A DNA stretch of 35,886 nt, taken from the NCBI GenBank assembly GCA_964549995.1, contig CAZJXF010000019.1, positions 1 to 35,886 on the forward strand. The letters are read 5' to 3'. Position 1 is the first letter of the stretch. Every line of letters begins with the position of its first letter. The notes under the pieces are model-generated. The model worked only from the letters and a program-made list of their open reading frames with translations, made no database searches and was not told the origin of the DNA. The position numbers and the translations under genes are program-made. This document shows positions 15,794 through 23,742 of the stretch, piece after piece. The stretch comes from Desulfatirhabdium sp964549995 (GTDB lineage: Bacteria > Desulfobacterota > Desulfobacteria > Desulfobacterales > Desulfatirhabdiaceae).

Positions 15794-16216
15794 TTACTCC
15801 CGGTTCATCAAACGTGCCAGCGGATGTTGAATCATCTCTTCGATCAGACGGGGCAGAGGGTTGGGGGTGAGGCCGATGATCTCCACCGGCTCCTGGGTGA
15901 GGGGAAGCAGCAGTTTGGGAGCATCACAGGAAGCGATGGCTTCCGCAATCCGAGGAGTGACTTCTCCCATCATGGCATGAGCCAACACGATTCCCAGCGG
16001 GCCAATGACGACATCGGCCTTCGCAACCGTCTGAACGATGGCGTTTTCGCCGGTTGCTCCCCGGTTCGCCCTTGCTTTCAGCATCTGGGTGGTGGCGATG
16101 GCGTTCGTGCCCAAAGCGATGATTTCCACGGTTTCGTCGTAGGCTTCCTTTAATTTCTTGATGATCGTGCTGCCGATGCCGCCGCCCTGACCGTCGATGA
16201 CGCAAATCCGCTTCAT
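15794..16216 (-). CDS. DUF3842 family protein
   Basis: 140 aa from the ATG at 16216, chosen because family members begin at (M)KxxxVIDGQGGGIG; an ATG at 16231 that overlaps the upstream stop (TGATG) would add five residues. The N-terminus KRICVIDGQGGGIGSTIIKKL is a Gly-rich Rossmann-like turn, followed by ALGTNAIATTQMLKARANRGATGENAIV and ADVVIGPLGIVLAHAMMGE. The biochemical function is unknown; the pattern suggests nucleotide or cofactor binding. It is last in the minus-strand run parA, parB, NYN, DUF3842, immediately after the NYN gene. Confidence 0.85.
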   Translation of the reverse strand: MKRICVIDGQGGGIGSTIIKKLKEAYDETVEIIALGTNAIATTQMLKARANRGATGENAIVQTVAKADVVIGPLGIVLAHAMMGEVTPRIAEAIASCDAPKLLLPLTQEPVEIIGLTPNPLPRLIEEMIQHPLARLMNRE

Positions 16217-16230
16217 AATGGGTCGCTCCA

Positions 16231-16761
16231 TCACAATTTGTCGATCCGCTGTCTGGTCTTCCGCTGTTTCCGGGGAAGTTTGCGGGAAGGCCCCTTTTTT
16301 CGAGTCGTCGGCGTCCAGCCGCCGGTTTCCTCATCCATTTCCGCAACATCCGAATCGGTTCCATACCAGCAGGCATCCGTCATCTTTCGGGCAAAATCCT
16401 CCGATCGCAGCACTGCACATCCGGCCTGCTCGGCATGATGGATGACGTCCCTGTCGGAACTCACTACGACGGCCCGCTCCCTTTCCCGATCCGCAAGCCG
16501 CTTGATGACACTGTCGGCAATCTCGCCAACCGGCGAATAGACGATGGAAATCCCGCTGCGCTTCTCCTGGCGGGTACCGATTGCGGGTGCCTGGGTTCCA
16601 TCGAAAACGACGGTGATCCGATTGGGTTTGATGCGCCTGTAGGCCGAAAGCCGTTCGATCAGGGCATCCCGCCCCAGTTCCAAATCCAAGCGGTCGAGTT
16701 CGGCCAGGTCCGGTGTCTGGCGAATGAGGTTGTAGCCATCGATGATGATGTGTAGGCTCAC
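16231..16761 (-). CDS. NYN (PIN-like) domain protein, YacP type
   Basis: 176 aa from a GTG at 16761 preceded by CGGAGGA; a longer frame upstream overlaps parB and is not protein-like. It has the NYN nuclease layout: HIIIDGYNLI at the N-terminus with the first acidic residue, RITVVFDGTQ, EIADSVIKRLADRE, and the acidic VVVSSDRDVIHHAEQAG near residue 110. The C-terminal 25 residues are strongly basic (RKKGPSRKLPRKQRKTRQR), consistent with RNA binding. YacP/Rae1-type proteins are ribosome-associated RNases in Firmicutes; activity here is inferred. It begins 26 bases after parB and ends overlapping a possible DUF3842 start. Confidence 0.8.
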   Translation of the reverse strand: MSLHIIIDGYNLIRQTPDLAELDRLDLELGRDALIERLSAYRRIKPNRITVVFDGTQAPAIGTRQEKRSGISIVYSPVGEIADSVIKRLADRERERAVVVSSDRDVIHHAEQAGCAVLRSEDFARKMTDACWYGTDSDVAEMDEETGGWTPTTRKKGPSRKLPRKQRKTRQRIDKL

Positions 16762-16787
16762 CTGTCCTCCGACCGTAGCGGTGTCGA

Positions 16788-17693
16788 TCAGCCCAGATCG
16801 ATCGATCGGTTCAGCAGATCGATCAGACGATTGAGTTCCTCGTCGGAGCTGAAGGCGATTTCGAGTTTGCCGACCTTGCCTTTCTTGCGGATGGCCACCC
16901 GGGCGCCCAACCCCCGCGACAGGGCTTCTGCGACGGATTGAATCTGAATGTCCTCGGATGTCGGTCTTCGGGGAGGTTGTTCGGGGCGGTTTTGTTTTTG
17001 AATGAGCGCTTCGGTTTGTCGGACGGAAAGGTTCTTTTCGACAACGGTTTTCCATATCTCGATCATGCGCGCCTCGTTCGGCGCACCCAACAGCGCCCGG
17101 GCATGCCCCATGCTGATTTCCCCGTCCAGAACCGAAGACCGGATCACTTCCGGAAGCTGCCGAAGTCGCAGGAAATTGGCCACAGCCGGTCGGCTTTTCC
17201 CCACCCGGTCGGCCACCTCCTCTTGGGTCAGCCCGAATTCCGTCATCAGCCGATGGTAGGCTTCGGCTTCCTCGATCGGGTTGAGGGCTTCCCGCTGGAT
17301 GTTTTCGATGATCGAAAGCTCGAGCATCTTGTGATCCGGAATTTCCTTCACGACGACGGGAACCTGAGCGAGACCAACCCTTTTGGCTGCCCGAAGACGT
17401 CGTTCTCCAGCCACCAGTTCATATCCCATCTCGGTTTTCCGCACGACAATGGGCTGAACGATTCCCTGCTCCCGAATCGATTGGGCCAGTTCCTCGAGTT
17501 CTTCCTCCTTGATCCGGATGCGGGGCTGGTAAGGATTGACCCGGATCCGATCGATATCGCACAGAAAATAATCGGATTCAGGAGGAGGTTGGTTCAGGTC
17601 ATCCATGTCAGGGATGAGGGCGCTCAATCCCCTGCCGAGTGCAGATCGTTTTCCTTTAGACGTCGGTTCGGTCGATCGAGAGTCAGAACTCAT
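16788..17693 (-). CDS. parB: Chromosome-partitioning protein ParB
   Basis: 301 aa, CTP-dependent DNA clamp that loads at parS and spreads. Order of parts: a Lys-rich N-terminus with GLSALIPDMD (the ParA-contacting ALGRGLSALI motif at about 17-27), the ParB/Srx CTPase with INPYQPR-like VNPYQPRIRI (about 52), GIVQPIVVRK, the ELVAGERRLRAAKRVG box (about 92) and ENIQREALNPIEEAEAY, then a helix-turn-helix (LTQEEVADRVGKSRPAVANFLRLRQLP, about 155-180) and a C-terminal dimerisation segment. The start overlaps the parA stop by 4 bases. I saw no copy of the parS palindrome TGTTTCACGTGAAACA in the window. Confidence 0.97.
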   Translation of the reverse strand: MSSDSRSTEPTSKGKRSALGRGLSALIPDMDDLNQPPPESDYFLCDIDRIRVNPYQPRIRIKEEELEELAQSIREQGIVQPIVVRKTEMGYELVAGERRLRAAKRVGLAQVPVVVKEIPDHKMLELSIIENIQREALNPIEEAEAYHRLMTEFGLTQEEVADRVGKSRPAVANFLRLRQLPEVIRSSVLDGEISMGHARALLGAPNEARMIEIWKTVVEKNLSVRQTEALIQKQNRPEQPPRRPTSEDIQIQSVAEALSRGLGARVAIRKKGKVGKLEIAFSSDEELNRLIDLLNRSIDLG

Positions 17694-18490
17694 GTCGGTT
17701 TGGATTTCGATGGGTTTGAGGTAGAGGGTGCTTCGAGCGCCAGAATTTCCCGAGCCAGGTTAAAATAGGCGATGGCGCCGGAACAGGATGCATCGTAGAG
17801 AAGAATGGGCTTCCCATGACTGGGGGCTTCGCTCAATCGGACACTTCTCGGAATGGTGGACTGAAATACCTGGTTGTGAAAATACCGCATCGCTTCTTCG
17901 GCGACCTGACGGGAAAGATTGGTCCGCTTGTCGTACATGGTCAGCACGATGCCAAGCAGGCGAAGCGCGGGGTTCAGGTGTCGTTGAATCCGTTTCATCG
18001 TGCCGAGCAGCTGTCCCAACCCTTCGAGTGCGTAGAATTCGCACTGAAGAGGGATGAGCAAGACGTCGGCTGCGGTCAGGGCATTCACGGTGAGCAGGCT
18101 GAGCGAAGGCGGGCAGTCGAGGATGATGTAGTCGAACCGATCGCGAAGGTCACTGACCAGATTCTTGAGGGGGGTTTCCCGGCTGTCGCTGTTCATCATC
18201 TCGGCCTCGAAGCCGATCAACTCTTCCTTGGCCGGAATCACCTTCAGGGCCGGAATTTCTGTTTCCATCAGCAGCGTATCGGCGGAGGAATTCCCGATCA
18301 AGCCGTGGTACAGATTGGTGTTCAAAGCCGTTTTGGAAATGCCGAGTCCTGTGGTGGCGTTTCCTTGAGGATCGCAGTCTACCAATAGAGTTTGTTTTTC
18401 GGAAACGGCCAAAGCTGCCGACAGGTTGACGGCAGTCGTTGTTTTTCCTACTCCGCCCTTTTGATTCGCTATACAGATAATCATTGCCAT
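17690..18490 (-). CDS. parA: Chromosome-partitioning ATPase ParA (Soj)
   Basis: 266 aa from the ATG at 18490 (MAMIICIANQKGG), which places the deviant Walker A KGGVGKTTT about where Soj proteins have it; ATGs at 18508 and 18484 are alternatives, and no strong ribosome site decides. Walker A' DCDPQGNATTGLG (about 39) and Walker B YIILDCPPSLSLLTVNAL (about 113) are present, as is the LIPLQCEFYALEGLGQLL segment. It is a dimeric nucleoid-bound ATPase that moves ParB-parS complexes. It heads a minus-strand operon with parB, NYN and DUF3842 and is divergent from the M48 protease, with 87 bases between the starts. Confidence 0.96.
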   Translation of the reverse strand: MAMIICIANQKGGVGKTTTAVNLSAALAVSEKQTLLVDCDPQGNATTGLGISKTALNTNLYHGLIGNSSADTLLMETEIPALKVIPAKEELIGFEAEMMNSDSRETPLKNLVSDLRDRFDYIILDCPPSLSLLTVNALTAADVLLIPLQCEFYALEGLGQLLGTMKRIQRHLNPALRLLGIVLTMYDKRTNLSRQVAEEAMRYFHNQVFQSTIPRSVRLSEAPSHGKPILLYDASCSGAIAYFNLAREILALEAPSTSNPSKSKPT

Positions 18491-18577
18491 AGTAGGGAAC
18501 ACTATCATAAAATCCGAAACAAGAAAAGCGAATCGCCGATCGCCGTTCGCTTCAGAGGAACAGGAGGAGTCCAGATC

Positions 18578-20137
18578 ATGGTTCGGAAGGATCGCCTAAA
18601 TCATGCAAACCGTCGGTCGGGTATACCCCCAAGGCCTTCGGACCGTTCGATGAAGGTAGCAGGCGCAACGTTCGGCGGAACATTTCGGTGGATGATCGTC
18701 GCCATCTTGATCGCCCGTCTGATGCTTCCAGGGGAGGTTCGGGCGATCACGATTCATGAAGAGGAGGAATTGTCGGCCGAATTCATGACGATGGCCCGGG
18801 AGGCCCTGACCCTTGTCGATGATTTCGTCATTACCGATTATGTGACGCGGATCGGGGAAAAAATCGTTCGGGTCGTTCCAACCCAGCCGTTCGCCTATCG
18901 GTTTTTCGTCGTCAAAGACCACACGTTTAACGCATTTGCAGGTCCGGGCGCCAAAGTTTTCATCCACACCGGCCTTCTGGCGGCCATGACCTCGGAAGCC
19001 GACCTTGCCGGAATTCTCGGACATGAAATTTCGCATGTCGTCTGCCGCCACATCTCCGACAGCATCGAACGTCAAAAGAAAATCGGCATGGCCACCCTGG
19101 CCGGGATTGCCGCTGGGCTTCTGTTGGGTGCATCCGGAGGAGCTGCGTTGGGTCAAGCAGCCAGTGTCGGATCGATGGCAGCCGGTCAGTCGCTATCCCT
19201 GTCCTACAGCCGGGACGATGAAATGCAGGCCGATCAACTCGGTCTCGACCTGTTGACCAAGGCAGGGTACTCTCCAGCTGGCCTTTTGGAAATGCTCAAG
19301 AAAATCCGAAGCCAGCAGTGGTTCGGGCCCAAGCAGATCCCGACCTACCTACTGACGCACCCGGCCGTGGACGATCGCATCGCCTATATCGGCTCCTGGA
19401 TTGAAACCCATCCGAAAGTTCCGCAAGCAGTGGCCTCGACGGATTTTACGATTGCCCATACGCGGCTGATGGCCCTCTATGAAAGTGAGGATATCGCCCG
19501 GAAAGTCCTGGATGAAGCCCGTTCGTCGGATGCCCAATCCGTATGGCCCCTGTACGGAAAATCCCTACTGGCGATGCGCACCGGTAAGAACGAAGAAGCG
19601 GCGATTCTCATGCGTCAGGCGCTTGAACGCCAGGCCTTCGATCCGGTGATGCTGACCGGCATGGGCCGCGTGTACTTCACTTCCGGAAATTACAACGAAG
19701 CCCTTTCGATTCTGGACAGCGCGGTTTCTCTGGCCCCGGACGATTCGGAGGCGAAATTCTATCTGGGCAGGACACAAATGGCTCTCGGAAAATACCGGGA
19801 GGCGGCCGAAACCCTGCAGAGCGTCTTTCGGCGGTATCCGGAGCATCTGGAAACGCTCTACAACCTGGGAAAGACCTATGGGGCGCTCGAAAAGGAAGCC
19901 GATGCAGCCTATTATCTCGGGTTGTACTACAAGTTGAAGGCCGATTATCGGAACGCCGTCTTCCAGCTTCAGCGGGCCCTGGACCTTGGGGTTGACCCCA
20001 TGAGGCAGGAACAGATCGAAAAACTGCTCAAGGAAGCGAAAAAACGGATCCACCTGCTGAGCCGGGAAGCGGAACGGCGGCAGCGGAATGTATCCTCGCC
20101 GAAACCTCTGCCGAAACAACCGTTGCTGATGAAATAA
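18578..20137 (+). CDS. M48 family metalloprotease with TPR repeats (BepA-like)
   Basis: 519 aa from the ATG at 18578, chosen for the GGAGGAG ribosome site 8 bases upstream; the open frame continues 5' into parA without support. A hydrophobic segment (about 38-53) with a likely signal cleavage near VRA-I puts the enzyme in the periplasm. The zinc protease domain has HEISHVVCRH (about 149) and the third ligand in SRDDEMQADQLG (about 212), followed by LTHPAVDDRIAYI. The C-terminal part (about 325-500) contains several TPR units (MLTGMGRVYFTSGNYNEALS, AKFYLGRTQMALGKYREAAE, LYNLGKTYGALEKEADAA). In E. coli BepA this design monitors LptD and BAM assembly; a similar envelope quality-control role is inferred. 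Confidence 0.93.
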   Translation: MVRKDRLNHANRRSGIPPRPSDRSMKVAGATFGGTFRWMIVAILIARLMLPGEVRAITIHEEEELSAEFMTMAREALTLVDDFVITDYVTRIGEKIVRVVPTQPFAYRFFVVKDHTFNAFAGPGAKVFIHTGLLAAMTSEADLAGILGHEISHVVCRHISDSIERQKKIGMATLAGIAAGLLLGASGGAALGQAASVGSMAAGQSLSLSYSRDDEMQADQLGLDLLTKAGYSPAGLLEMLKKIRSQQWFGPKQIPTYLLTHPAVDDRIAYIGSWIETHPKVPQAVASTDFTIAHTRLMALYESEDIARKVLDEARSSDAQSVWPLYGKSLLAMRTGKNEEAAILMRQALERQAFDPVMLTGMGRVYFTSGNYNEALSILDSAVSLAPDDSEAKFYLGRTQMALGKYREAAETLQSVFRRYPEHLETLYNLGKTYGALEKEADAAYYLGLYYKLKADYRNAVFQLQRALDLGVDPMRQEQIEKLLKEAKKRIHLLSREAERRQRNVSSPKPLPKQPLLMK

Positions 20138-20148
20138 GGATTGGGAAG

Positions 20149-20748
20149 ATGGGGGTAACAGGTGTCATTCTGGCGGGTGGACTGGGTAAACGATACAACG
20201 GGATCGACAAGTCGGCCCTGACCATCGGCGGCAAGTCGATGCTTGATCGGATTCTGGACACGTTTTCCGGGCTGTTCGAGGAAATCCTGCTCGTCACGAA
20301 TCATCCGGCCCGATATACAGGCTATGATCTGTGCATCGTCACAGACCTCTATCCCATCCGAAGCTCCCTTACCGGATTGCATGCCGGCCTCTTCTATGCA
20401 TCCCACCCCTATGCCTTCGTTACAGCCTGTGATGTTCCGTTTTCCGATCCGCGCATTATTCGGCTGCTTCTCGATCGGATCGAACCGCGGTGGGATGCCG
20501 TGATGCCGCAGACCGAAAAAGGACTGGAACCGCTCTGCGCCGTGTATGCATGCCGTTGTGCGTCCCAGATCGCTCAGCACATCGAGCGCCGTCAGCTCAA
20601 GATCCAGCGGGTGTTCAATCCGGCCAAGATTCTCCGGGTGCCGGAAAGCCATTTCCGAAGAATCGATCCCGAACTCCGCTGCTTTATGAACGTCAATCGG
20701 CCGGAAGACCTCACCGACGCCAGACAGCGGATCGAATCAACCGACTGA
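20149..20748 (+). CDS. mobA: Molybdenum cofactor guanylyltransferase MobA
   Basis: 199 aa, usual length. It transfers GMP from GTP to molybdopterin to make the guanine-dinucleotide cofactor of DMSO-reductase-family enzymes such as formate dehydrogenases. The nucleotide-binding signature LAGGLGKRYNGIDKSAL sits at residues 8-24, with SSLTGLHAGL near 76 and the metal-binding TACDVPF near 95. The tail ends FMNVNRPEDL, equivalent to the family's N-T/N-P-EDL. It follows the M48 gene by 11 bases, so they may be cotranscribed, and its last 12 bases overlap the end of the convergent diguanylate cyclase gene. No other moa/mob gene is present. Confidence 0.93.
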   Translation: MGVTGVILAGGLGKRYNGIDKSALTIGGKSMLDRILDTFSGLFEEILLVTNHPARYTGYDLCIVTDLYPIRSSLTGLHAGLFYASHPYAFVTACDVPFSDPRIIRLLLDRIEPRWDAVMPQTEKGLEPLCAVYACRCASQIAQHIERRQLKIQRVFNPAKILRVPESHFRRIDPELRCFMNVNRPEDLTDARQRIESTD

Positions 20749-22146
20749 AATTGTATCCGACGATTCGCCATCGGTTGAGGTCGACGGGCTGGTACCGATC
20801 ACGACCCGGTTTCTTCCCCCTTTTTTCGCTTCGTAGAGGGCTTCGTCTGCCGTCGCCAACATTCGCTCGGGAGAAAGACCGTCGGTTGCGTCATGATCGA
20901 GGTTTGCAATGCCGAAGCTTGCCGTGATGCGGATTTCTCGCTCTGCATCCACGATCGGCGACTGTTCGATCGCTTTCCGTAGACGCTCTGCCGCCAGTTG
21001 GGCCGCAGCCGCGTCGGTTTCGGCCATGACCACCACGAATTCCTCGCCGCCGTAACGGGCTATCCAGTCTCCTTTGGCCCTCAAATTCTGCTGCATGACG
21101 GATACGAAGTGTTGCAGCACCCGATCTCCCGCCTGATGGCCATAGGTGTCGTTGACCCGTTTGAAATGATCGATATCGCACATGACGATCGAAAGCGGTC
21201 TTTTGTAACGAACGGCCCGACCGTATTCGACATCGAACTGTTTGTTGAAATAGCCGCGATTGAAGCATCCGGTCAAAGGATCGGTGATCGATAGACGCTC
21301 GATTTTGGCATTGGCTTCCTCCAGTTTGCGGATCGTTTCCCGCAACTCCTGGTTGATTCGATGCCGTTCGATGTGAACCATCAGGCGCGCCAGAAGCTCT
21401 TCCTTGGCGAAGGGTTTGACGAGGTAGTCCGAAGCGCCTACGCGGAACACCTCGAGCACTTCGCTCAGATCGGATACAGCCGTGAGGACAAGGATCGGCA
21501 TGTCGACCTGTTTGAGCTCCTTTCGAACGAGCCGGCACAAATGGATGCCGTCCATCTTCGGCATGACCAGGTCCGTGATCAGCAGATCGATGTGTTGTTC
21601 CGGATCGCTCAGAATGTGATAGGCTTCCTCTCCATCCTCGGTTTCAATGACCTGGATGCCTTCCCGCCTCAGGCACATGGCCGTGATTTTTCGGGCGACG
21701 GAATTGTCGTCCGCAACCAGCGCCCGAATGTTCTGTTCCACGATGGAGCGCCCCAGGATTTTGTTGACAGCCGCAAGGATCTCTCCTTCCCGGAACGGCT
21801 TGGAGATGAAATCAACGGCTCCCAGCTCGAACCCTTTCTTTCGGTCTTCAAGGGTGTCGTTTCCGGTGATGAAGATGATGGGAATCCGTCGGTCTTCGCT
21901 TTTGGTCAGGAATTTGGCGTACTGGGTTTCGCGAAGCTTCCTGCAGGTCTCGAAGCCGTCGAGTTTGGGCATTTCGATGTCCATGGTGATCAGATCGGGC
22001 GGAGTCTTGGAGGCCACCTGGATGATGGCCTCGAGCCCGTTTTTCGCTTCGATCACCTCGTATCCGCCCTTTTCGAGTTCTTCCCGGATTTTGATCCGGA
22101 CAAGCTGGCTGTCGTCGACGACGAGAATGCGTTGTTTTTCAATCAT
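20737..22146 (-). CDS. REC-REC-GGDEF diguanylate cyclase (PleD/WspR-like)
   Basis: 469 aa. REC1 spans 1-125 with phospho-acceptor Asp56 (LITMDIEMPKLDGFE) and Lys117 in SKPF. REC2 spans about 140-260 with Asp192 (LLITDLVMPKMDG) and KPF near 245. A helical linker (about 262-285) leads to the GGDEF domain, with GGEEF at 366-370 and DIDHFKRVNDTYGH near 324, so cyclase activity (2 GTP to c-di-GMP) is expected. The product-inhibition I-site RxxD is not intact: the residues before the motif are R356-A-K-G-D360, so the Arg is shifted by one. It is the last gene of the chemosensory operon, 29 bases after cheB, and is the likely output response regulator. Confidence 0.93.
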   Translation of the reverse strand: MIEKQRILVVDDSQLVRIKIREELEKGGYEVIEAKNGLEAIIQVASKTPPDLITMDIEMPKLDGFETCRKLRETQYAKFLTKSEDRRIPIIFITGNDTLEDRKKGFELGAVDFISKPFREGEILAAVNKILGRSIVEQNIRALVADDNSVARKITAMCLRREGIQVIETEDGEEAYHILSDPEQHIDLLITDLVMPKMDGIHLCRLVRKELKQVDMPILVLTAVSDLSEVLEVFRVGASDYLVKPFAKEELLARLMVHIERHRINQELRETIRKLEEANAKIERLSITDPLTGCFNRGYFNKQFDVEYGRAVRYKRPLSIVMCDIDHFKRVNDTYGHQAGDRVLQHFVSVMQQNLRAKGDWIARYGGEEFVVVMAETDAAAAQLAAERLRKAIEQSPIVDAEREIRITASFGIANLDHDATDGLSPERMLATADEALYEAKKGGRNRVVIGTSPSTSTDGESSDTISVG

Positions 22147-22175
22147 GATTTTGCCTTATGGAGTAAAAATCGGTT

Positions 22176-23240
22176 TCACCGAATGGTTCGCAAAATATGG
22201 ACAGCAAGGGTTTCGAGCGGTGCAACGATATCCACGACATTGGCTTCGATGGCCTTTCTGGGCATTCCAAACACGGCACAGCTCGCTTCATCCTGGGCGA
22301 TGATGGTTGCGCCCTCGGCCTTCATCCGCCGAAGCCCCTCGACACCGTCCGAGCCCATTCCGGTCATGATGACGCCGGTCGCCTGAGATCCGAAATGCTC
22401 CGCAATCGATCGAAACAGCACATCCGCAGAGGGTTTGCAGTTGTTTTCCGGTGGATCGTCGGTGATTCGAATCCTGTAAGCGGAACGCATAGGGGTGGTG
22501 GGCTCCACAGCCATGTGTTTTCCTCCCGGTGCGATATAGGCCGTCGATGGTTTTAGGGGCTCGGCATCCTCTGCCTCTTTTACGCGGATCCGGCTGGCAC
22601 TGTCGAGCTTCTGTGCCATGACGGTCGTAAAGACGGCCGGCATGTGCTGCACGATCAGAACGGGAACGTCGATGTCGGCCGGAAATTTGGGAACGACCTG
22701 CAGAAGCGCCTGGGGACCTCCCGTCGAAATACCGATTCCGACGACCTTGGATTTCTTTCCTTCGTTCCCAATGGGTGTGAGCGCCGGAAACGCTGAAGGC
22801 TGTTTTACGGTGTTGAGGCGAATGCGTTTGATGCGTTTAACGGCCTCGAGAATGCTGTCCAGCCTGCTTTTCAGCAACAGGCGGTTGGTCCATAGGGTTC
22901 CGGAAGAGGGTTTGGGGATGAAATCGAATGCGCCTTGCTGAAGGGCCTCGACGGTCAACTGGGCGCCCTCGAAGGTGTGAGCGCTGAACATGACCGGAAC
23001 AACATGGCTGTATTGCTGTCGAAGAACCCTCAGAACAGCCATGCCGTCCATTTCCGGCATGTCGATATCGAGAATGACCATGTCCGGACAACGACTTTGA
23101 ACGGCTTCGAGGGCCTTGAGGCCGTTTTCCGCCGTTCCTACGACCACCACATCCTCGTATTCGGACAGGATGTCCTGAACGATTTTGCGGTACATCGCGC
23201 TGTCATCGACAATAAGAATATTGATAGGTAACGGTTTCAT
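22176..23240 (-). CDS. cheB: Chemotaxis response regulator protein-glutamate methylesterase CheB
   Basis: 354 aa. The REC domain (1-125) has Asp58 in MVILDIDMPEMDG. The C-terminal methylesterase/deamidase domain (about 165-354) has the catalytic triad: Ser in GIGISTGGPQALL (about 172), His in VLIVQHMPAVFT (about 198) and Asp in VIMTGMGSDGVEGL (about 295). It removes methyl groups from MCP glutamates for adaptation. It lies between cheW (37 bases upstream) and the diguanylate cyclase, as WspF does relative to WspR. No cheR is found in the window, which is odd for an adaptation system. Confidence 0.96.
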   Translation of the reverse strand: MKPLPINILIVDDSAMYRKIVQDILSEYEDVVVVGTAENGLKALEAVQSRCPDMVILDIDMPEMDGMAVLRVLRQQYSHVVPVMFSAHTFEGAQLTVEALQQGAFDFIPKPSSGTLWTNRLLLKSRLDSILEAVKRIKRIRLNTVKQPSAFPALTPIGNEGKKSKVVGIGISTGGPQALLQVVPKFPADIDVPVLIVQHMPAVFTTVMAQKLDSASRIRVKEAEDAEPLKPSTAYIAPGGKHMAVEPTTPMRSAYRIRITDDPPENNCKPSADVLFRSIAEHFGSQATGVIMTGMGSDGVEGLRRMKAEGATIIAQDEASCAVFGMPRKAIEANVVDIVAPLETLAVHILRTIR

Positions 23241-23254
23241 GAGGTCAGAACTGC

Positions 23255-23280
23255 AGAAATCGCTTTTTGCGAGCCCATCA
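23255..23280. mobile_element. MITE end between cheW and cheB
   Basis: CGCTTTTTGCGAGCCCATC matches the terminal repeat GACTTTTTGCGAGTCCATC except at three positions. Read on the minus strand, the cheW stop codon TGA is immediately continued by TGGGCTCGCAAAAAG, so the end begins exactly at the stop. Confidence 0.6.
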
Positions 23281-23742
23281 AGGTTGCTGAATCATCGAAG
23301 CCTGCAGCACCCGGTCCACATCCAGCACACCGATCAGCTGCCCTTTGTGTTGAACAATGCCGACGAGCACATCCCGCCATTGTTCCATGAGATTGGCCGG
23401 TGGATGAAACGTTGTCGAGTCATTCCAGGCGATGCCGTCACCGACCTGCTCAACCATAAACCCTACGCGTTCGTTTCCATCCTGAAGGATGATCAGGTAG
23501 CGATTTTGGTCGTCCTGCCGCGTGGAGCCCATCAGCAGGCACCTCAGATCGATGACGGTGACGATGTTTCCTCTCAGGTTGGCGATGCCGGCGATGTGCG
23601 GCGGCATCAGGCATACGGGGGTGATGTCCAGGGTCTTGACGATTTCCTGGACCCGGCTCATATCCATTCCGAACCATTGATCCCCAACGCAAACGGTGAC
23701 GAGATTGGTTCGTCCTGCGGACGTCCTTTCCGTTTCCTTCAT
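23278..23742 (-). CDS. cheW: Chemotaxis adaptor protein CheW
   Basis: 154 aa, one CheW domain that bridges the MCP and CheA. Typical segments are LVTVCVGDQWFGMDMSRVQEI (about 18), the HIAGIANLRGNIVTVIDLR core (about 49-67), and RVGFMVEQVGDGIAW near 103. The ATG overlaps the MCP stop by 4 bases, so MCP and CheW are translationally coupled. The protein ends at the TGA that adjoins a MITE terminal repeat. Confidence 0.95.
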   Translation of the reverse strand: MKETERTSAGRTNLVTVCVGDQWFGMDMSRVQEIVKTLDITPVCLMPPHIAGIANLRGNIVTVIDLRCLLMGSTRQDDQNRYLIILQDGNERVGFMVEQVGDGIAWNDSTTFHPPANLMEQWRDVLVGIVQHKGQLIGVLDVDRVLQASMIQQP

